Shown here piece after piece: positions 44,597 to 53,558 of a DNA stretch of 53,636 nt. The DNA is taken from contig NZ_QUKD01000017.1 of assembly GCF_003480915.1 (NCBI RefSeq), positions 1 to 53,636 of the forward strand. The letters are read 5' to 3'. Position 1 is the first letter of the stretch. Every line of letters begins with the position of its first letter. Both the position numbers and the translations under genes were made by a program. The DNA is from Parabacteroides sp. TM07-1AC. GTDB taxonomy: Bacteria > Bacteroidota > Bacteroidia > Bacteroidales > Tannerellaceae. The notes below the pieces were generated by a model. It was not told where the DNA came from. It saw nothing but the letters and a program-made list of their open reading frames with translations, and did no database searches.

Positions 44597-45817
44597 ATGA
44601 CTAATCTGATAAAAACAACCACTTTTTTAGTATGTTTCCTGTGCCTATCTTTCCATGGTAAAGCACAGCAGAGCGGAGTGGAAGACCGTGCTTTTTGGGT
44701 AGAAACATTGACCCGTATTGCGGATCCGGTATTGACGAACCTGAGCAACAATACGCTTAAAAAGAATATGCCTTACGAATCTCTGTCGAAAGACAGGAGT
44801 GATTTTGCTCACTTGGAAGCTGTAGGCCGTCTGATCTGCGGTATTTCCCCATGGTTGGAATTGGGGCCGGATAATACACCCGAAGGTCAGTTGCGTGATA
44901 AATATATCAAACTGGCTGTAAAAGGTCTGAAGAATGCTGTGAATCCGGAATCTCCCGACTATCTGGTGTTTGGAAAACCTTATCAGCCTTTGGTGGATGC
45001 CGCTTTTCTGGCACAGGGTCTCTTGCGTGCAAGAACGCAATTGTGGGATAATTTGGATCCACAGGCAAAAGAATGGATGATCACAGAGTTTAAACGCAGT
45101 CGTTCTATTAAGCCTTGGGAGAATAATTGGCTGTTGTTCGCATCTATGGTTGAGGCTGCCCTGTTGGAGTTTACAGGTGAATGTGATATGGATCGTCTGA
45201 CATATGGTGTTAAAAAATTCCGTGACGATTGGTATAAAGGAGATGCACTGTATGGTGACGGGCCGGCTTTTCATATGGACTACTACAATAGTTTTGTGAT
45301 CCACCCGATGTTGACAGATGTATTGCTGATCATGAAAAAACATAATCTGGAAGGTGCGGATTTTGCTGAAAAACAGTTACCTCGCCTGACTCGTTATGCT
45401 GAACAGCTGGAGCGTTTTATCTCTCCGGAAGGAACTTTCCCGGTAGTGGGCCGTTCCATTGTTTACCGCTTTGGAGCATTCCATGCATTGGCACAGGCTA
45501 GTTTGATGCAGGTATTGCCGGAACGGGTGAAACCGGCGCAGGTGCGTTGTGCGATGACTGCTGTGATCCGCAACCAGATGAAGTCGCCGAAGAACTTTGA
45601 TTCAAACGGTTGGTTGCGTGTCGGTTTTACCGGTGAACAAATCGATATGTCAGAGTCTTATATAAATACGGGGAGTGTCTATTTATGTTCTGTAGGTTTG
45701 TTGGCGCTGGGATTGCCTGCTTCCAACGAATTTTGGTCGGCTCCTTATACGGAGTGGACGAACCTGCGTGCCTGGAAAGGTGAGAGTGATGTAAAAGCCG
45801 ATCATGCGCTTAAGTAA
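44597..45817 (+). CDS. DUF2264 protein, likely uronic-acid glycosidase
   Basis: This 406-residue secreted protein (signal peptide to about GKAQ) belongs to DUF2264, an alpha/alpha-toroid family. I recall this family as CAZy GH154, with beta-glucuronidase activity in gut Bacteroides, but cannot check it here. Visible conserved stretches are DFAHLEAVGRLICGISPWLELGP, PWENNWLLFASMVEAALL, YGDGPAFHMDYYNSFVIHPML and PVVGRSIVYRFGAFHALAQASL. It lies 6 nt after the GH88 gene and 47 nt before kduI, with the AATTGAAAAT-type repeat starting at its stop codon. Its place in a uronate operon fits a saturated-glucuronide role. Confidence 0.8.
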   Translation: MTNLIKTTTFLVCFLCLSFHGKAQQSGVEDRAFWVETLTRIADPVLTNLSNNTLKKNMPYESLSKDRSDFAHLEAVGRLICGISPWLELGPDNTPEGQLRDKYIKLAVKGLKNAVNPESPDYLVFGKPYQPLVDAAFLAQGLLRARTQLWDNLDPQAKEWMITEFKRSRSIKPWENNWLLFASMVEAALLEFTGECDMDRLTYGVKKFRDDWYKGDALYGDGPAFHMDYYNSFVIHPMLTDVLLIMKKHNLEGADFAEKQLPRLTRYAEQLERFISPEGTFPVVGRSIVYRFGAFHALAQASLMQVLPERVKPAQVRCAMTAVIRNQMKSPKNFDSNGWLRVGFTGEQIDMSESYINTGSVYLCSVGLLALGLPASNEFWSAPYTEWTNLRAWKGESDVKADHALK

Positions 45818-45853
45818 TTGAAAATGGAGAATTGAAAATTGAAAATTAAAGAT
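45815..45853 (+). repeat. AATTGAAAAT-type intergenic repeat before kduI
   Basis: The element begins with the stop codon of the DUF2264 gene (TAATTGAAAAT), continues GGAG and repeated ATTGAAA units, and ends AAAGAT, 11 nt before the kduI start codon. It is nearly the same as the element between pstB and phoU, in the same orientation relative to transcription and in the same context. Confidence 0.75.
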
Positions 45854-45864
45854 AGAATAAGAAG

Positions 45865-46707
45865 ATGAAAACAAATTATGAATTGCGTTATGCTGCGCAT
45901 CCGGAAGATGCAAAGCAATATGATACGAAACGTATTCGTCGGGATTTCCTGATCGAAACGGTTTTCGCACCGAATGAAGTGAATATGGTTTATTCCATGT
46001 ACGACCGAATGATCGTAGGTGGCGCTATGCCTGTCGGCGAAGTATTGAAACTGGAAGCGATCGATCCGTTGAAAGCTCCTTATTTCCTGACCCGTCGTGA
46101 AATGGGTATTTTCAGTGTTGGCGGTCCCGGTATTGTGAAAGCCGGTGATGCTACATTCGAGCTGGATTTTAAAGAAGCGCTTTACCTGGGTTCGGGCGAC
46201 CGTGAAGTAACTTTCGAAAGCAAGGATCCGAAGAATCCGGCTAAGTTCTACTTCAATTCTACCACGGCTCATCGTAACTATCCGGATAAGAAAGTGACGA
46301 AGGCGGATGCCGTTGTGGCCGCTATGGGTTCGCTGGAAATGTCGAACGACCGTAATATCAACAAGATGATCGTGAATCAGGTCTTGCCGACCTGCCAGTT
46401 GCAGATGGGTATGACCGAACTGAAACCGGGCAGTGTATGGAACACGATGCCGGCACACGTTCACAGCCGTCGTATGGAAGCTTATTTCTATTTCGATATC
46501 CCTGAAGATCAGGCTATCTGTCACTTTATGGGTGAAGTAGACGAAACCCGTCATATCTGGATGAAAGGCGACCAGGCTGTTTTATCTCCTGAATGGTCTA
46601 TCCACAGTGCGGCTGCTACTCACAACTATACTTTTATCTGGGGTATGGGTGGTGAGAACCTCGATTATGGCGATCAGGATTTTTCTAAAATTACAGACTT
46701 AAAATAA
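45865..46707 (+). CDS. kduI: 5-dehydro-4-deoxy-D-glucuronate isomerase (KduI)
   Basis: KduI converts 5-keto-4-deoxyuronate into 3-deoxy-D-glycero-2,5-hexodiulosonate in the cytoplasm. The 280-residue cupin protein has the metal ligands H198, H200 and E205 in AHVHSRRMEAYFYF and H247 in WSIHSAAATHN, in agreement with the E. coli enzyme. It lacks a signal peptide. It is placed 13 nt before kduD, the enzyme for the next step. Confidence 0.97.
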   Translation: MKTNYELRYAAHPEDAKQYDTKRIRRDFLIETVFAPNEVNMVYSMYDRMIVGGAMPVGEVLKLEAIDPLKAPYFLTRREMGIFSVGGPGIVKAGDATFELDFKEALYLGSGDREVTFESKDPKNPAKFYFNSTTAHRNYPDKKVTKADAVVAAMGSLEMSNDRNINKMIVNQVLPTCQLQMGMTELKPGSVWNTMPAHVHSRRMEAYFYFDIPEDQAICHFMGEVDETRHIWMKGDQAVLSPEWSIHSAAATHNYTFIWGMGGENLDYGDQDFSKITDLK

Positions 46708-46720
46708 ATCGAATACTAAA

Positions 46721-47512
46721 ATGGTAAATTTCTCATTAGAAGGAAAAGTGGCACTTGTAACAGGTGCTTCTTACGGAATTGGTTTCGCACTGGCCACTGC
46801 CTTTGCCCAGGCAGGTGCAAAGATCGTTTTCAACGATATCAAACAGGAGTTGGTAGATAAAGGTCTGGCAGCTTATAAAGCGGAAGGCATTGATGCAAAA
46901 GGATATGTTTGTGATGTAACCAGTGAAGAGCAGGTAAATGCAATGGTTGCCCAGATCGAGAAAGAAGTAGGTGTGATCGATATTTTGGTAAACAATGCCG
47001 GTATTATCAAACGTATTCCGATGCATGAAATGTCGGCTGCCGAATTCCGACAGGTGATCGATGTGGATTTGAATGCTCCGTTCATCGTTTCAAAAGCAGT
47101 TATTCCTTCCATGATCAAAAAAGGTCACGGAAAGATCATCAATATCTGTTCCATGATGAGTGAACTGGGACGTGAAACCGTTTCTGCCTATGCGGCTGCT
47201 AAGGGCGGTTTGAAGATGCTGACTCGTAATATCGCTTCCGAATACGGTCAATATAACATCCAGTGTAACGGTATCGGCCCGGGTTATATTGCTACTCCGC
47301 AGACGGCTCCGCTTCGCGAAACTCAACCGGATGGCTCACGTCATCCGTTCGATTCTTTCATTATCGCAAAGACACCGGCTGCCCGTTGGGGAACTCCGGA
47401 AGATTTGATGGGACCGGCTGTATTCCTCGCTTCCGATGCATCCGACTTCGTAAACGGTCATGTGTTGTATGTTGACGGCGGTATCCTGGCTTATATCGGA
47501 AAACAACCCTGA
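46721..47512 (+). CDS. kduD: 2-deoxy-D-gluconate 3-dehydrogenase-type reductase (KduD)
   Basis: KduD reduces the KduI product to 2-keto-3-deoxygluconate with NAD(P)H. The 263-residue protein is a classical short-chain dehydrogenase. The nucleotide-binding motif is TGASYGIG, the structural motif NNAG, the catalytic serine lies in INICSMMSE and the Tyr-Lys pair in SAYAAAKGG. It ends the GH88-DUF2264-kduI-kduD operon and is followed by a strong terminator. KdgK and KdgA, needed for the remaining steps, are not in the window. Confidence 0.93.
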   Translation: MVNFSLEGKVALVTGASYGIGFALATAFAQAGAKIVFNDIKQELVDKGLAAYKAEGIDAKGYVCDVTSEEQVNAMVAQIEKEVGVIDILVNNAGIIKRIPMHEMSAAEFRQVIDVDLNAPFIVSKAVIPSMIKKGHGKIINICSMMSELGRETVSAYAAAKGGLKMLTRNIASEYGQYNIQCNGIGPGYIATPQTAPLRETQPDGSRHPFDSFIIAKTPAARWGTPEDLMGPAVFLASDASDFVNGHVLYVDGGILAYIGKQP

Positions 47513-47558
47513 TAATTTAGTATATAGTAAAGACAGTTGTCTTTATAGATAAAAAAGA

Positions 47559-47606
47559 TTCCTTCCGGGAGAAATTCAAATTTCTTTCGGAAGGAATTTT
47601 ATTTTC
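47559..47606 (+). terminator. Intrinsic terminator after kduD
   Basis: A 16-bp stem (47559-47574 with 47581-47596, two G-T pairs) has a 6-nt loop and is followed by TTTTATTTTC. A short palindrome AAAGACA-GT-TGTCTTT (47529-47544) lies between the kduD stop codon and this terminator. Confidence 0.85.
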
Positions 47607-47656
47607 TACCGGATGGAACTAAAATCGGATTCCGATTACACTATGATGATTATTAT

Positions 47657-47675
47657 AAGATAATAATTATCTTTG
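47657..47675 (+). promoter_or_regulatory. Promoter of the ATPase gene overlapped by a perfect palindrome
   Basis: The -7 element TATCTTTG (47668-47675) matches the consensus fully. It is overlapped by a perfect palindrome AAGATAAT-A-ATTATCTT (47657-47673). A second palindrome AATCGG-ATT-CCGATT lies upstream at 47623-47637. Dyads on a promoter are usual for repressor operators; no -33 TTG is evident. The ATPase start codon is 17 nt downstream of the -7 element. Confidence 0.5.
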
Positions 47676-47692
47676 CATAAAAAGGAAATTGT

Positions 47693-48820
47693 ATGACACT
47701 GATAAATAATCCATTCGTAACCAGTGGTTACATCGCTCCCGAATATTTTTGTGATCGCGAAAGGGAAACGGAAGAGTTGTCTCGTTGGCTGATCAACGAA
47801 AATAATGTGGCTATCATCTCTACCCGGCGTATGGGAAAGACCGGATTGATTCGACATTGTTTTCAATTGAATGAAATAAAGGAGAATTATTATACCTTCC
47901 TGATTGATATTTATGCGACTAAAACGCTCCGTGAGTTCGTTTTCCAGTTAGGAAAAGCGATTCTGACTACTTTAAAACCGAAAGGGCGGAAGGCATGGGA
48001 AGTGTTTGTTAATAGTTTGGTTTCTTTAAAGGCTGGCTTCTCATTGGATATGTCGGGAATGCCACAATGGAATTTGGAACTGGGAGATATCAAATCACCG
48101 GAAACTACTTTGGATGAAATCTTTCATTATCTGGCTGTATCCGATAAGCCTTGTGTTGTTGCAATCGACGAATTTCAACAGGTCGCTCAATATCCGGAAA
48201 AGAATACGGAGGCATTGCTACGTACTTATGTCCAGCATTGTAACAATGCTCATTTTATATTTGCCGGCTCACAACGTCATTTAATGGGAGAAATGTTCAT
48301 TAGTCCTGCCCGTCCTTTTTATCAAAGTGTATCTATTTTACATTTGTCGGCAATCGATAAACAGAAATACATAGAGTTTGCACAACATCATTTCAGAATG
48401 GCACAAAAGAATATTGATGTTGCAGTCATTGATTCTTTGTATGATCGTTTTGAAGGAATCACCTGGTATCTGCAAAAAATATTGAATATTCTTTTTGCAA
48501 TGACTCCGAAAGGAGAGGTTTGTAATAGCGAGATGATTGAACAGGCCGTGGACTTTATTTTGGATTCTTATTCCTTTACTTATTCCGAATTGCTTTATCA
48601 ATTACCGGAAAAACAAAAAGAATTGATGATTGCCATTTGCAAGGAAGGAAAAGCAACGGCGCTGACTTCCGGGAAGTTTATCCATAAATATAGTTTGCCG
48701 TCGAGTAGTTCGGTTCAATCGGCACTAAAAGGATTGCTGGAGAAAGATTTCGTTACGAAAGAAGGAGCCTTTTATATGGTTTATGATCGCTTTTTCTCTT
48801 TGTGGCTAAAACGGAATTAA
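47693..48820 (+). CDS. AAA-type ATPase with C-terminal winged helix
   Basis: This 375-residue cytoplasmic protein resembles the COG1672-type ATPases (ATP_bind_2/AAA superfamily). An N-terminal motif NPFVTSGYIAPEYFCDRE precedes a P-loop of the form STRRMGKTGLIRH and a Walker B CVVAIDEFQQV. A sensor-1-like FIFAGSQRHLM follows. The last 80 or so residues look like a winged helix (SSSVQSALKGLLEKDFVTKEG). It is monocistronic, with its own promoter and a terminator hairpin at its 3' end. Such proteins are common in Bacteroidetes, often in variable spots, and their role is unknown; a regulatory or defence-related function is possible but unproven. Confidence 0.8.
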   Translation: MTLINNPFVTSGYIAPEYFCDRERETEELSRWLINENNVAIISTRRMGKTGLIRHCFQLNEIKENYYTFLIDIYATKTLREFVFQLGKAILTTLKPKGRKAWEVFVNSLVSLKAGFSLDMSGMPQWNLELGDIKSPETTLDEIFHYLAVSDKPCVVAIDEFQQVAQYPEKNTEALLRTYVQHCNNAHFIFAGSQRHLMGEMFISPARPFYQSVSILHLSAIDKQKYIEFAQHHFRMAQKNIDVAVIDSLYDRFEGITWYLQKILNILFAMTPKGEVCNSEMIEQAVDFILDSYSFTYSELLYQLPEKQKELMIAICKEGKATALTSGKFIHKYSLPSSSSVQSALKGLLEKDFVTKEGAFYMVYDRFFSLWLKRN

Positions 48821-48855
48821 AAAAGCCGGGACTTATATCACTACAAATCCCGGCT
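48821..48855 (-). terminator. Terminator of the third susCD operon (- strand)
   Basis: A perfect 8-bp stem AGCCGGGA/TCCCGGCT (48824-48831 with 48848-48855) is followed on the - strand by a run of T that enters the end of the ATPase gene. It ends the - strand SusD transcript and may also act on the ATPase transcript. Confidence 0.7.
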
Positions 48856-48938
48856 GTCAAAATTAATGTGTGTCTTGTAAATAATAGGTTTTTAATTAAG
48901 GCTTTATTGATTTATTGAAAAACGGAATATCCTTTTCG

Positions 48939-50381
48939 TTATAATGGATTCTGTTCCATCAACGGATTGGCGTCCATTTCTTGTTTTGGGATCAGGAACA
49001 GAAGTTCTTTTGCTCCTGCTTCAAAGTAACCGGCTTTGTCCCAGAATGTTTCGTTATGTCCTTTGTTGCGTCTGTCCATAGCGATATTCAAACGTTTGAT
49101 ATCGAACAGGCGGAAACCGTCTCCCCACAGATCGCAACGGCGTTCCATCAAAATGTGCTGGATTAAAGCTTCACCTGTTACAGTCGGTTTCTGAGCTTCC
49201 GGATCACGATTTTTAGTCAGTTCAAAAATAACATCCTGTGCCTCTGTATCTTTATTCTGGCGCGCGAGAGCTTCTGCCTCGATCAGATACATTTCTCCGG
49301 ATTTCATGTAGATGTAATCGTTAGTCCAGTCTCCGAAACCAGTGAATTTGTAGCCTACGCGGTCCTCATCAAACAATTGTTTACGCTGATCGGTATCCGC
49401 CATATAACCAATGATCTCCGTGCTTCCTAATTTGAAACTGCCCATCGAGGCATATCCTCCGAAATTAGGGTCTACATGTGAGAAGAAAGATGCATAACTA
49501 GTCTGTTGCTCATCGATCAAAAGGGCTCCCCAAATCCATTCGCTGTCATTCGAATCATTCCATCCATTTTTATAGTTGCTGGTCAACTCGTAGCCTTGAC
49601 GTGCCTTGTTTGCCATATCGGCAGCAGTAGCCCAATCACCGGTAGTCAAAGCAAAACGGGCTTTGAAACCTTGTGCCACATTCAGGTTGATATGTGATTT
49701 GTTCGGACGGGATTCGTCTGATTCGGTCAGTAATGTTATTGCCTGATCGATGTCACTGAAGATTTGTTCATAAACCTCCTGAACTGTGGAACGGGGCTTG
49801 GATTCTCCGCTGTTATCCAATACCAATGGAACTCCCAGTTGGGTATTATTTCCATTATAATCATAGCGATAAGCGAACATTTGCACTAATTGCCAATAGG
49901 AGTAAGCCCTGTAAGCATATGCCTGTCCTTTAATATTTTTGACAAGACTTTCGTTTAATGCCGCATCGGAAGCATTGTCTACGTTTGCCAGGAGCAAATT
50001 GACATTATCGATAATATCGTAATAGTAGGACCAGGCAAATTCCAAATCAGCAGAGTTGATATTCCGGTTATTCAGATATTGATACCAGGAAACGAACCAG
50101 CCATATCCACGTTCCAATTGCAGATAATCATCCGCCATGAAATCAATAATGATATCGATAGATTTTTGACCGAACCGTCCGTGATTGTCATAATAAGCAT
50201 ACGTGGAACGGTGAATGCCATTCAGTGCAGTTTCCGCACCATTTACCGTAGAGAACAGGTCTTCGTCTGTAACACTGTTAGTCGGAACTCTTTCCAGATA
50301 GTCCTCGCCGCATCCCGAAGCCATCAGCAGGGATGAACAGATTATAATATAGGAAAATATTTTTTTCATTGCTTGATACAT
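48939..50381 (-). CDS. SusD/RagB lipoprotein (third Sus pair)
   Basis: This 480-residue SusD-family lipoprotein has a lipobox in LMASGC. The helical core contains IKGQAYAYRAYSYWQLVQMFAY-like TPR features, and the C-terminal part has YLIEAEALARQNKD and RRCDLWGDGFRLFDIKR. The frame opens with ATG at 50381, 3 nt after the susC stop, but the ATG at 50369 (protein MKKIFSYI...) gives the more typical signal peptide and may be the true start. It is the last gene of a - strand pair whose upstream regulator lies beyond the window. Confidence 0.93.
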   Translation of the reverse strand: MYQAMKKIFSYIIICSSLLMASGCGEDYLERVPTNSVTDEDLFSTVNGAETALNGIHRSTYAYYDNHGRFGQKSIDIIIDFMADDYLQLERGYGWFVSWYQYLNNRNINSADLEFAWSYYYDIIDNVNLLLANVDNASDAALNESLVKNIKGQAYAYRAYSYWQLVQMFAYRYDYNGNNTQLGVPLVLDNSGESKPRSTVQEVYEQIFSDIDQAITLLTESDESRPNKSHINLNVAQGFKARFALTTGDWATAADMANKARQGYELTSNYKNGWNDSNDSEWIWGALLIDEQQTSYASFFSHVDPNFGGYASMGSFKLGSTEIIGYMADTDQRKQLFDEDRVGYKFTGFGDWTNDYIYMKSGEMYLIEAEALARQNKDTEAQDVIFELTKNRDPEAQKPTVTGEALIQHILMERRCDLWGDGFRLFDIKRLNIAMDRRNKGHNETFWDKAGYFEAGAKELLFLIPKQEMDANPLMEQNPL

Positions 50382-50384
50382 GTT

Positions 50385-53300
50385 TTAGAATGTGACATTA
50401 ATACCTAAACTTACTACGCGATTCGGCACGTATGTATAATCGGCTGTTCCGTTGAAACTCTGTTGCGGATCCATACCTTTGCGTTTACTCAACAAGAACA
50501 GGTTATCGCCGGTCAGGAAAATCTTACAGTTCTTCATATCCAGTTTTTTCTGGATAGTTTTCGGTAACGTATAAGAAAGCGTTACGTTCTTCAGAGCCAG
50601 ATAACTGGCATTTGTCAACCAACGTGAAGATGCTGCATTGGCAGCCGTATAGTTATTCTGCAAGCGGGGAACATCTGTTATGTCACCCGGTTTTTGCCAG
50701 CGGTCCAGAATATCCGTAGACCAGTGTGTACCAAATGATCCCGGATGCATCAAGCCCAGGTAATTGGAGTCGTACATCTGACCTCCGATCTGATAGCTGA
50801 AGAAAATGGATAAATCGAAGCCTTTATAACTAAAGCTGTTTGTGAAGCCACCATACAGGTCAGGTATAGCATCACCCATATAATAATAGCTGGCTGCATT
50901 CTGGTCTTTAGTTGTTTCACGGCCTGTTACATTGCCGTTGGCATCTTCAATATCTTTGTAATATAGAGCGCTACCATCTTCGGGGTCTACACCTGCATAT
51001 TCACGTAACCAGAATTCATAAATAGAATGTCCTTCAGAAAGTTTTTTGGTTCCGTTAATGATCTCCTGTGCTTTGCCGTCAGAGTCTTTTGGCATCTTTG
51101 TGATTTTGTTTTTAAAGAATGTGGCGTTTAAGTCAAGGGCCCAGTGGAAATTGTCTTTTTTGAAAATATCGAATCCCAATGAAACTTCCAATCCGGTATT
51201 TCGCATGGTTCCGATGTTCTGCCACATATATTCGATACCGGTAGACTGTGGTCTCGGAGCTTTAAACAACAAGTTGCTGGATACACGGTTGAATACGTCT
51301 ATTTCACCGCGAAGGAAGTCGAACATGGCAAACTCAGCACCAACATTCAAATTGGAGTTCTTCTCCCATTCCAGTTTTTTATTCAAAAGCTGGTTATGAA
51401 CGGCACCGTTCAGAGTTCCGTTGTTTTTATCATCAAACGAATACAGGCTCTGCCATCCGAAATAGATCGGATCTCCCCATTCGTCCAGGATATTGTCGTT
51501 ACCTTGCTGTCCGTAAGAAGCTTTCAGTTTTAGGTTGTCGATCCAATGGATATCTTTGATGAAATCTTCTTCACTCAAGCGCCAGGAAGCTCCCAATGAC
51601 CAGAATGTACCCCAACGGGCATCTTTGTAAAAACGGGAGGTTCCGTCGTAACGGAATGAACCGGACAAATAGTACTTATTGGCATAATCATAATTTGCCT
51701 GGAACAGATAACCTTCCAAACTGTATTCGTTCGTGTAGGAAGTAGAACCTTCCGCTACGGAACCGGCAACGATTTCTGTTGTCGGAACAGTAAAACCTGT
51801 ACGGGTAGCTTCCAGATAACGATATGTATACATATAGTTTTCATGTCCTCCCAGCAATGCCAAATTATGGTCTCCGAATGATTTGTTCCAGGTCAGGATC
51901 TGGTTGAATGTATATGAATTCTTTTTGATATAGTTCTTGGTAGAACGTCCGGATACGCCTTCAGCATCACCATACATATTATTTTGGTAAGTCGTTTTGT
52001 AGTCATTGCTGATATCTGTATTACCGGAAATTTTCAAGGTGAAATCTTTCAGGAATTTAATTTCAGCAGATACACGAGCGGAAATCATGTTACGTTCTGT
52101 AGAGCGGTCATCGAGCGGTAAGGTAACCATCAGGTTTGAATTGGGCGCATATTGGCGTGTATGGCCGGCCCAGGCATAAGGAGAATTACCTCCACCCATA
52201 TCATACATAATATCACCGTTCGCATTTCTGACAATTTGTCCATTGCCGTCATATTGATAGATCGGATAGATCGGAGCCATCATACGTCCATAATAGAACG
52301 GATTGGTTGTATAAGAACCTTCTGCCAGGAAGCCGTTTTGCTTGGAAGTCGCACCGGATAAACCAGCATCGACTTTCAGCCATGAATTGATTTGGCTCGT
52401 TAATCCGACGCGTCCGGTGAAGCGTTCGAAATCAGACCATTTAACCATTCCTTCTTCATTTGTATAGGACGCAGAAGCAAAAAATGTAGAGTTCTGTCCA
52501 CCTCCATTTACGGAGACATTATATTCTTGACGTAAAGCTGTACGTGATAACTCTTTATTCCAGTCGTCATTATATAACAGACGGGCGTTAGGATTCAGCT
52601 TTCCATCTGCTCCGATCAACTGGTCGTTTGCTACGTTATAGCTATTATATCCTCCTAATTTACCAACGATACCATTTTTATCGCCTCCGCTAGCCGTTGC
52701 AGCAGCTTGTTCGGGTGTATATCCATTGTTGTTTACCAATGCATTACGCCAGCCTTCCCACATTAATTCATAGTATTCTCCTGTGCTTACACGGTTGTAT
52801 TCTGGAATTGCACGTGAAACGACACCTAAATTTACTTTTGCATTCAATTGAACCTTTCCGGAGGTTCCTTTCTTGGTCGTGATCATAACTACGCCATTTG
52901 CGCCGCGGGCTCCATACAAAGCTGCTGAAGTGGCATCTTTCAATACTGTGATACTGGAAATATCTTCTGTATTGATCGTGCTGATATCACCGTCGAACGG
53001 TGCACCGTCTACAACATATAACGGATCGTTCGATGCATTTACTGAGCCAACGCCACGGATTTGGATTTTTGCATTATCTCCCGGCATACCGGTACTTCCC
53101 GTTACCTGAATACCCGGAGCTGCACCTTCTAAAGCTTTTGTCAATGAAGCAGCCTGAAGATTTTCCAGTTTTTCAGTTTTGATATTTGCAGCGGAACCTG
53201 TAAATGAAGATTTTTTGGCTGTTCCGTAAGCAACGATCATAACTTCATCCAACTCGGTTGAAGCTGTGTTCAACACGACATGCATAATGTTTTGAACCGG

Positions 53301-53558
53301 AACTTCTTTTCCAACCATTCCAACATAAGAAAACATCAGAGTCTTTGTGGTGTTGGGAACTTCCAATGAAAAGGCACCGTTATGATCCGATACTGTGCCG
53401 ATAGTTGTACCTTTCACTATTACAGAAGCACCAATAATGGGTTCATTGTCTTCTGCGGAAATAATGGTACCTGTTACTTGCCTCGTCTGAGCAATCACCA
53501 TACTGATTCCTATAAATAGGAATAGCATTGCTAAAGTTAACTTTTTCATCATAGACAT
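50385..53558 (-). CDS. SusC/RagA TonB-dependent transporter (third Sus pair)
   Basis: This 1057-residue outer membrane transporter has a signal peptide ending near VIAQ, a carboxypeptidase-regulatory-like domain (about 26-105, VTGTIISAEDNEPIIGASV), a DEVMIVAYGTAKKSSFTGS box and a plug with YVVDGAPFD and VLKDATSAALYGARGANGV, then the barrel ending in INVTF. There is no STN domain. Translation may start at 53558, 53552 or 53549 (M1, M3 or M4). With SusD it forms a transporter of unknown glycan. No enzyme genes of this locus are visible; they may lie upstream, outside the window, or be the GH88 operon. Confidence 0.95.
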   Translation of the reverse strand: MSMMKKLTLAMLFLFIGISMVIAQTRQVTGTIISAEDNEPIIGASVIVKGTTIGTVSDHNGAFSLEVPNTTKTLMFSYVGMVGKEVPVQNIMHVVLNTASTELDEVMIVAYGTAKKSSFTGSAANIKTEKLENLQAASLTKALEGAAPGIQVTGSTGMPGDNAKIQIRGVGSVNASNDPLYVVDGAPFDGDISTINTEDISSITVLKDATSAALYGARGANGVVMITTKKGTSGKVQLNAKVNLGVVSRAIPEYNRVSTGEYYELMWEGWRNALVNNNGYTPEQAAATASGGDKNGIVGKLGGYNSYNVANDQLIGADGKLNPNARLLYNDDWNKELSRTALRQEYNVSVNGGGQNSTFFASASYTNEEGMVKWSDFERFTGRVGLTSQINSWLKVDAGLSGATSKQNGFLAEGSYTTNPFYYGRMMAPIYPIYQYDGNGQIVRNANGDIMYDMGGGNSPYAWAGHTRQYAPNSNLMVTLPLDDRSTERNMISARVSAEIKFLKDFTLKISGNTDISNDYKTTYQNNMYGDAEGVSGRSTKNYIKKNSYTFNQILTWNKSFGDHNLALLGGHENYMYTYRYLEATRTGFTVPTTEIVAGSVAEGSTSYTNEYSLEGYLFQANYDYANKYYLSGSFRYDGTSRFYKDARWGTFWSLGASWRLSEEDFIKDIHWIDNLKLKASYGQQGNDNILDEWGDPIYFGWQSLYSFDDKNNGTLNGAVHNQLLNKKLEWEKNSNLNVGAEFAMFDFLRGEIDVFNRVSSNLLFKAPRPQSTGIEYMWQNIGTMRNTGLEVSLGFDIFKKDNFHWALDLNATFFKNKITKMPKDSDGKAQEIINGTKKLSEGHSIYEFWLREYAGVDPEDGSALYYKDIEDANGNVTGRETTKDQNAASYYYMGDAIPDLYGGFTNSFSYKGFDLSIFFSYQIGGQMYDSNYLGLMHPGSFGTHWSTDILDRWQKPGDITDVPRLQNNYTAANAASSRWLTNASYLALKNVTLSYTLPKTIQKKLDMKNCKIFLTGDNLFLLSKRKGMDPQQSFNGTADYTYVPNRVVSLGINVTF

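Noticed and set aside
44645..45343. Open frame of 232 codons on the - strand inside the DUF2264 gene
   Set aside because: It is antisense to a complete gene within an operon and has no motif.
45815..45853. Possible short CRISPR-like or phase-variable repeat array
   Set aside because: The ATTGAAA units are too short and there are no spacers; it is better described as an intergenic repeat. Being downstream of a stop codon, unit changes would not switch a reading frame.
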